Assembly (NCBI RefSeq): GCF_020524585.1
Contig: NZ_JAIVLK010000004.1
Span: forward strand, 1 to 64,000
Direction of reading: 5' to 3'
From: Celeribacter naphthalenivorans
GTDB taxonomy: Bacteria; Pseudomonadota; Alphaproteobacteria; Rhodobacterales; Rhodobacteraceae
Length of the DNA stretch: 64,000 bases
The position numbers and the translations under genes were made by a program. Under the pieces are notes generated by a model that was given only the letters and a program-made list of their open reading frames with translations, ran no database searches and was not told where the DNA came from. Of this stretch, positions 59,015 to 64,000 are shown piece by piece. The number at the start of each line of letters is the position of its first letter. Within the stretch, counting starts at the first letter, position 1.

Positions 59015-60250
59015 ATGGAACTCACGGTTGGCATCGATTTCGGCACATCGAATTCTGCGCTGGGCCTTGCGGTCAATGGTACGCCCTGGCTTGTCGAACT
59101 TGAGCCCGGGGAAAAGACCCTGCCGACGGCGGTGTTTTTCGACCCGCGTGGTCAAATGCGGCTTGGTTCGGCGGCGAATAGGGCGCTGATCGACGGCGAC
59201 GAGGGCCGCTATATGCGGGCGCTCAAATCCGTGTTGGGCACGCCTCTTTTGCGCGAAACCCGCCCCATCGGCGGCAAGCGTCAGAGCCTCTTGGACGTCA
59301 TCGCGCAATTCCTGACCGTGCTCAAAACCCGCACCGAAGAGCAGCTTCGCCAACCTGTCACGGGCGTCGTGTCCGGTCGTCCGGTGCATTTTCATTCAAA
59401 AGATGCCGAGCGCGACGCGCAGGCCGAACGTGATCTGCGCGAGGCCTATGAGATGGCCGGGTTTTCCCGCATCCGCTTTCTGGCCGAACCCGAAGCGGCG
59501 GCGCTGGCCTCCAAGGATTTGCAATCGGGCGAGATCGGCTTGGTCGTCGACATCGGCGGCGGCACCTCGGATTTCACGCTGTTTCGCAAGGAAAACGGCA
59601 AGGTCGAGGTGCTGGCCTCCCACGGTATTCGCCTTGGCGGCACGCATTTCGACCGCGCGCTGAGCCTTGCGCATGCCATGCCGCTCTTGGGCGCAGGCAC
59701 CGAATTGAAGCGCACCTTTGGCAAGGGGCTTTTGCCGATGCCGACGCAGATTTTCAACGATCTCGCGACCTGGCAAAACATCCCCTTTCTTTACACCCGC
59801 GACACGTTGACGAAAGTTGAGGATCTTCATGCCCACGCGGTGGAGCCGGAAAAACTCGAACGTCTCGTCGAGGTGATCGAGGCGGAGCTGGGCCATGATG
59901 TTGCTTTCGCCGTCGAGGCGGCGAAGATCGGCGCCAATGGCGGGGCCGCGTCCCAGATTGATCTGGCGCTCATTGAAAAGGGCCTGTCTGCGCCCTTGAC
60001 CCCCGCCGCTTTGGCCGAGGATTTGGCAGGTTACAGGGCTGAGCTTTCAGAGGCGATCACGGCCACCCTGTCGCTTGCGGGCCTCAAGGCAGACGCCGTC
60101 GGCGCGGTCGTCTATGTCGGCGGGTCGAGCCTTATGCATGTGGTCGAAGCGGCCTGCCAGACCGTGCTGCCCGAGGCCCGTGCACTGCGCGGAGAGGCCT
60201 TTACGGCGGTCGTCGATGGTCTCGCCTTGGCCTCTGCCGAGGGTGCGTAA
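59015..60250 (+). CDS. Hsp70-family (YegD-like) ATPase
   Basis: A 411-residue protein built from the Hsp70 actin-like ATPase domain only. GIDFGTSNSALG is phosphate-1, [15 protein letters not shown] phosphate-2, and VVYVGGSSLMHVV the adenosine motif. The DnaK peptide-binding domain and lid are absent, as in YegD. Substrate or partner unknown. Its stop lies 3 bases from the convergent kinase gene. Confidence 0.88.
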   Translation: MELTVGIDFGTSNSALGLAVNGTPWLVELEPGEKTLPTAVFFDPRGQMRLGSAANRALIDGDEGRYMRALKSVLGTPLLRETRPIGGKRQSLLDVIAQFLTVLKTRTEEQLRQPVTGVVSGRPVHFHSKDAERDAQAERDLREAYEMAGFSRIRFLAEPEAAALASKDLQSGEIGLVVDIGGGTSDFTLFRKENGKVEVLASHGIRLGGTHFDRALSLAHAMPLLGAGTELKRTFGKGLLPMPTQIFNDLATWQNIPFLYTRDTLTKVEDLHAHAVEPEKLERLVEVIEAELGHDVAFAVEAAKIGANGGAASQIDLALIEKGLSAPLTPAALAEDLAGYRAELSEAITATLSLAGLKADAVGAVVYVGGSSLMHVVEAACQTVLPEARALRGEAFTAVVDGLALASAEGA

Positions 60251-60253
60251 GCC

Positions 60254-61207
60254 TCAGAGCGCAATCAAGTCGCAGCCCGGCAAAAGTCGCGCCACCTCTT
60301 TGGAGGAGCAAAGCTGCGTCCCCGCGCTCAAGACGGCGGCGGAGGCGGCGGCAGTGCCGAAACACAGCGCCTCTTGCATCGTATCGCCACGGGTGAGCGC
60401 TAGAGAAAACGCCCCCACGAAACTGTCGCCCGCCCCCACGGCGGAGACCACCTCTTCGGGATTGATCGCCCGAGAGGCGTGCCAGCGCCCGGTCGCATTG
60501 GCAAGCGTCGAGCCATCTGCGCCGCGCGCCACGATGACGTTTTCGGCGACACCTTTGGCCACCAGTTCCGAGGCGAAATCCGCCGTGTCCTCGCGCGTCG
60601 GAAGCGGGCGCCCCGCCAAATCCTCCGCCTCGACATCATCCATTCTGAGCACATAGGGATTGGCCGTGTGTTTCACCAATTCGTGCAACGGCTGCCCCGA
60701 AGTGTCGACAAAAAGCTGCACGCCTTTCGCGGCCAGATGACGCGCCAGACGGGCCGGGTAATCCATCGGCACGCCCGGCGGCTGTGAGCCGGAGAGCACG
60801 ACGACGCCGCTCGCGGGCGCGGCTTGTGCGATGGCGTTGAGCGACTCGTTGACCATCTCGTGGTTCCAATAGGGCCCGGGCATGACAAAGCGGTATTGCT
60901 GTCCGGTCTCCTGTTCGGTGACGGCGATGGATTGCCGCGTCGCGCCGCCGGTGACGGAAAAGGCGGTGAAGCGCACATGTTCTTTTGCCAAAAGCCGCAA
61001 AAGCTGTGCGCCTGTTTCGCCGCCGACGGCGGTAAAGGCAGTGCTTTCGCCGCCCAGAAATTTGATCGCGCGCGACACGTTGATGCCGCCGCCGCCGGGA
61101 TCGGCCTCCGGCGTGACACAGCGCAGTTTCGGCCCCGCTTCGACGCTTGCGGTCGTGGTGGACAGGTCCACGGTCGGGTTCAATGTGATGGTCAGGATAT
61201 GGGCCAT
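60254..61207 (-). CDS. PfkB-type hexose phosphate kinase (6-phosphofructokinase 2 / 1-phosphofructokinase family)
   Basis: A 317-residue ribokinase-fold sugar kinase. ADPGGGGINVSRAIKFLGG is the sugar-binding region near residue 38, and VGAGDSFVGAF holds the catalytic Asp and anion hole. KLRC, RFVMPGP and the C-terminal GTQLCS follow E. coli PfkB closely, so phosphorylation of fructose 6-phosphate is likely; fructose 1-phosphate or tagatose 6-phosphate cannot be excluded. GGGAG lies about 6 bases before the ATG at 61207. Confidence 0.85.
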   Translation of the reverse strand: MAHILTITLNPTVDLSTTTASVEAGPKLRCVTPEADPGGGGINVSRAIKFLGGESTAFTAVGGETGAQLLRLLAKEHVRFTAFSVTGGATRQSIAVTEQETGQQYRFVMPGPYWNHEMVNESLNAIAQAAPASGVVVLSGSQPPGVPMDYPARLARHLAAKGVQLFVDTSGQPLHELVKHTANPYVLRMDDVEAEDLAGRPLPTREDTADFASELVAKGVAENVIVARGADGSTLANATGRWHASRAINPEEVVSAVGAGDSFVGAFSLALTRGDTMQEALCFGTAAASAAVLSAGTQLCSSKEVARLLPGCDLIAL

Positions 61208-61443
61208 GGGTGTCTCCCTTGTCACGACTCTCTCACTTTTGGCTGATCTTAGCGCCGCTAGCGTTAACATCATTGATGCAGGTCACATTGCCCTGCTTCA
61301 CGCGTGTTTTTTACGCAGTCCCGCTATGCACTGTCTAATGAATTTGCAAATGATATGTGACACCAGCTCTTTGTCGCCGGTCTGAAACGCGAAGCGGCAA
61401 GCCTCTTTATGAAACTTGCCGCACCGCCCAAGTGTTTGTGATT

Positions 61444-62385
61444 TTAGCCTTCGATCATGGTCTGGTAACTGGCCGGAACATATTCGAAATTTCCGTCTTT
61501 CGCGGCGACATAGCCCAGTGCCGGGAAGGGCATGTGATAGCCGATAAAGGGCACGCGGTCCGCAGCCATCATGTCCAAAAGCTTGCGGCGGGTGGTGGCG
61601 GCCATCGCTTTGTCGGTGTCGTAGAGCACCTCCCAATCCGGGTTGGCCAGCGAGTAGACGTAATGGTTGGCGAAATCCGCGCCGAGGATCAGGCGCTCCC
61701 CTTCGCTTTCCAGATGAAAGGCCATATGCCCCGGCGTGTGACCGAAAGCGGCCATGGCGGTGATGCCGGAGGTGAGGTCAGAGCCATCGTCCAAAAGGTC
61801 GAACTGGTCTTGCAGGGGCCGGATCTTGGCCTCGAACCCGTCGTTGCCGGACATGTCCCAGTGATCCATCTCCACAGACCCCGTGGAATAGGCGGCATTG
61901 GCGAATGTCGGGGCGTCCGCATAGATGCCGCCGATGTGGTCGCCATGCATATGGGTGATCACCACGCGGTCGACCTGATCGGCGGTATAACCGGCGGCCT
62001 CAAGCGCGCTCACGATGCCTTCGGGGGCCATGCCGGTGTCAAAGAGTATGAGTTCCGAACCGGTATTCACCAGCGTCGGCGTAAAGAAAAACTGCGCGGC
62101 ATCAGAGGGGATGAAGGCGGCCTCAGAGGCGGCGGCAAACTCTTCGTCAGAGGCATTGAGGCCAAAGATCGTGTGCGGGTCGGGCACGGTGCGGGTGCCG
62201 GCCAAAAGCGTCGTGACCTCGAAATTCCCGAGTGTGAAGCGACGATAGGGAGCGAGAGCCGCGCCCATCATCGGCGCCTCGGCGCGGGCGCCGAAGGGCA
62301 GGCTGGCGGCCACGGGCACAGCGGCGGCGCCCAGCAAAAGATGGCGGCGGGACAGATAAGGCGTTCTCAGAGAAGAGTTTTTCAT
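61444..62385 (-). CDS. Exported MBL-fold metallo-hydrolase (Tat substrate)
   Basis: A 313-residue metallo-beta-lactamase-fold hydrolase. The N-terminus has a twin-arginine signal (SRRHLLLGAAAVPVAASL, cleavage after GARA near residue 35), so a folded, metal-loaded protein is exported. The metal motif is His145-x-His147-x-Asp149-His150, with later ligands in GHTPGHMAFH and ADFANHY. Substrate unknown; lactonase, arylsulfatase-like or quinoprotein-relay functions occur in the family. Confidence 0.87.
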   Translation of the reverse strand: MKNSSLRTPYLSRRHLLLGAAAVPVAASLPFGARAEAPMMGAALAPYRRFTLGNFEVTTLLAGTRTVPDPHTIFGLNASDEEFAAASEAAFIPSDAAQFFFTPTLVNTGSELILFDTGMAPEGIVSALEAAGYTADQVDRVVITHMHGDHIGGIYADAPTFANAAYSTGSVEMDHWDMSGNDGFEAKIRPLQDQFDLLDDGSDLTSGITAMAAFGHTPGHMAFHLESEGERLILGADFANHYVYSLANPDWEVLYDTDKAMAATTRRKLLDMMAADRVPFIGYHMPFPALGYVAAKDGNFEYVPASYQTMIEG

Positions 62386-62481
62386 GATGTGCGTGCTCCG
62401 GTTTCGGATAAGATTGACATCAGAATAGCACAGCTTCTCATCGGCAGGATGACAATTGCGTCAGCGGCTTAGCTGAGGCAC

Positions 62482-62898
62482 TCAGTCGTATTCCCACCAT
62501 TTGTCGATCGTGGCGATGTCCTCATCCGACCAGCCGAAATGATGCGCCAACTCATGCACGGTGACATGGGACACCATCTGCTGCAGCGTCACATTCCCAC
62601 GCATGCACCATTCGTCCAGAATGGGCCGACGAAACAGCCAGATTGTATCGGGCGCCATGGCCTGATCCATCGTCGATTTCTCGGTCATCGGAATGCCGGT
62701 ATAGAGCCCGGTGAGCTCAAAGGGGTCTTCGAGGCCAATCTCGGCCAGCAAATCCTCCGGTGCGAAATCCATCACGGTGAGCGACACATTCGAGGCCAGC
62801 ACTTTGAACGCGGGCGGCAGGTCGTTCATCGTGGCGCGGGCGATGTCCTCGATTACATCGAGATCGGGCGCGGTTGCATCAAGAAGCGGTGAAGACAT
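62482..62898 (-). CDS. Small zincin-like metallopeptidase family protein
   Basis: A 138-residue protein with the zinc-protease motif His115-Glu-Leu-Ala-His119 followed by HFGWSDEDI. This and the length fit the minimal metallopeptidase family PF06262, whose members often lack proven activity. GGAGGT lies 5 bases before the ATG at 62898; a longer open frame to 63222 runs antisense into gltX and is rejected. It is divergent from gltX by 81 bases. Confidence 0.85.
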   Translation of the reverse strand: MSSPLLDATAPDLDVIEDIARATMNDLPPAFKVLASNVSLTVMDFAPEDLLAEIGLEDPFELTGLYTGIPMTEKSTMDQAMAPDTIWLFRRPILDEWCMRGNVTLQQMVSHVTVHELAHHFGWSDEDIATIDKWWEYD

Positions 62899-62979
62899 GT
62901 CTGACCTCCGGTTGGGACTGGCTCCGATATGGACTCTTTGGTCGCGATATGAAAGAGGAAGCGCAACAGGAGACCCACG

Positions 62980-64000
62980 ATGATCGTCACACGTTTCGCG
63001 CCTTCGCCCACGGGCTTTATTCATGTCGGCAACCTGCGCACTGCGCTGTTCAACTATCTGATCACCCGCAAGGCCGGGGGGCAGTTCATTCTGCGTCTCG
63101 ACGATACGGATCAGGAGCGCTCGAAACAGGAATATGCCGATGGCATTCTCGAAGATCTCGAATGGCTGGGCTTCACTTGGGATCGGTTCGAAAAGCAATC
63201 CGAGCGTCTGGACCGCTACCACGCCGCCGCCGATGAGCTGCGCGAGAAAGGCCGTTTCTATGAGGCGTTTGAGACGCCGACCGAACTGGACCTGAAGCGC
63301 AAGAAACAGCTCAATATGGGCAAGCCGCCGGTTTACGACCGGGCCGCTTTGGCGCTCACTGAGGCCGAAAAAGACGCGCTGCGGGCCGAGCGTGGCGATG
63401 GTGTCTGGCGCTTCAAGCTCGATCAGGAGCGCATCGAGTGGAATGACGGCATTCTGGGCGACATCTCAATCGATGCGGCCTCCGTGTCCGATCCGGTGCT
63501 GATCCGCGCCGACGGGCAGTTCCTCTACACGCTGGCCTCCGTCTGCGATGACGTCGATTTCGGCGTGACCAACATCGTGCGCGGCTCTGACCACGTGACC
63601 AACACTGCGACGCAAATTCAGATCATCGAAGCACTTGGCGGCTCAGTCCCGTCTTTTGCGCACCACTCTTTGCTCACTGGCCCGCAAGGCGAGGCGCTGT
63701 CGAAACGTCTCGGCACTTTGTCCTTGCGCGACTTGCGCGCGGCGGGGGTCGAACCGATGGCGCTTTTGTCCCTGATGGCGCGTCTCGGCTCGTCGCAGCC
63801 GGTCGAGCTTCGGACCTCCATGGAGGAGCTGATCGAAGGCTTCGATCTGTCGCACTTCGGCGCAGCACCCACGAAATTCGACAGCCAGGACCTGTTCTCC
63901 CTGACGTCGCAGATCAACCACGCGAAACCCTTTGCGGATGTCGCGGACGACGTGGCCGCACTCGGTGTGCCTGCGGAAATCGCCGAGCCGTTCTGGACCG
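62980..64000 (+). CDS. gltX: Glutamate--tRNA ligase (5' part; gene continues past the window)
   Basis: The first 340 codons of a class I aminoacyl-tRNA synthetase charging tRNA-Glu (or a non-discriminating or tRNA-Gln-type paralogue, common in this group). The HIGH-type motif is HVGN at residues 15-18 within PSPTGFIHVGN, and the KMSKS-type motif is LSKRLG with Lys242. AGGAG stands 7 bases before the ATG at 62980. The reading frame is open to the window end. Confidence 0.94.
   Translation, partial: MIVTRFAPSPTGFIHVGNLRTALFNYLITRKAGGQFILRLDDTDQERSKQEYADGILEDLEWLGFTWDRFEKQSERLDRYHAAADELREKGRFYEAFETPTELDLKRKKQLNMGKPPVYDRAALALTEAEKDALRAERGDGVWRFKLDQERIEWNDGILGDISIDAASVSDPVLIRADGQFLYTLASVCDDVDFGVTNIVRGSDHVTNTATQIQIIEALGGSVPSFAHHSLLTGPQGEALSKRLGTLSLRDLRAAGVEPMALLSLMARLGSSQPVELRTSMEELIEGFDLSHFGAAPTKFDSQDLFSLTSQINHAKPFADVADDVAALGVPAEIAEPFWT

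Noticed and set aside
57314-59395. A 693-codon frame opposite nadE and the Hsp70-like gene
   Set aside because: Antisense to two clear genes; no independent coding evidence.

Overview
The window reads as a chromosomal segment of an alphaproteobacterium of the Rhodobacteraceae (Roseobacter group), possibly close to Celeribacter. The signs are high-GC codon use, a Rhodobacterales-style phosphonate locus, an ALDH16-type aldehyde dehydrogenase next to deoC, an FeS-type photolyase next to a short-chain dehydrogenase, and the mreBCD-mrdA-rodA order. Genus is not certain from sequence alone. About 60 protein genes and one tRNA-Gln (TTG) are supported. I see no prophage, transposon, CRISPR array or replication origin.

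Layout. 1-4.7 kb: a tandemly duplicated small secreted protein, a class I/II aminotransferase, and a run of small membrane or exported proteins including a DUF1523 protein and an isoprenylcysteine methyltransferase-like protein. 4.7-10 kb: deoxyribose catabolism (ALDH16 type dehydrogenase, deoC, AraC regulator) and rpe. 10-16.5 kb: a surface-glycan block with two GT2 proteins, a sulfotransferase-like partner, a DXD glycosyltransferase with a transposase-like C-terminal tail, and an AbrB-family membrane protein. 16.6-31.5 kb: a nearly complete C-P lyase phosphonate locus (phnCDE1E2, hexapeptide acyltransferase, a second PhnM-like hydrolase, phnF, phnGHIJK-corA-phnLN, a 2H phosphoesterase, phnM), with Pho-box-like repeats and PhnF-type operators in the promoter regions. 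31.5-37.4 kb: nitrite assimilation (nirB, nirD, a formate/nitrite channel) behind an ANTAR-type leader hairpin, followed by a fused PP2C phosphatase/Ser-Thr kinase. 37.6-44.7 kb: tRNA-Gln, capsule-export proteins, nhaA with a structured leader, an ArsR/permease pair, a uracil-DNA glycosylase family protein and an SseB protein. 44.8-51.3 kb: ghrA and the rod-shape operon. 51.5-53.4 kb: leuA with a leucine-rich leader peptide. 53.4-64 kb: SDR plus photolyase, an 18-repeat MORN protein, nadE, an Hsp70-like ATPase, a PfkB-type kinase, an MBL hydrolase, a metallopeptidase, and the 5' part of gltX.

How the genes work together. The phn genes form an import-and-degradation module. PhnCDE imports phosphonates, PhnI/G/H/L attach them to ribose triphosphate, PhnM trims this, PhnJ cleaves the C-P bond, and PhnN returns ribose bisphosphate to PRPP. 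No phnP is present, and the DUF1045/2H phosphoesterase is the obvious candidate for the cyclic phosphate step. The nir cluster supplies ammonium from nitrite; no assimilatory nitrate reductase is in view. The deoC cluster would feed acetaldehyde to the dehydrogenase.

The least conventional items are the glycosyltransferase carrying an IS3 OrfA-like helix-turn-helix tail, the two-module GT2 protein, the CorA-type transporter embedded in the C-P lyase operon, the second PhnM-like enzyme, the leuA leader peptide, the ANTAR-type nirB leader, and a dispersed GAGTATTT repeat.
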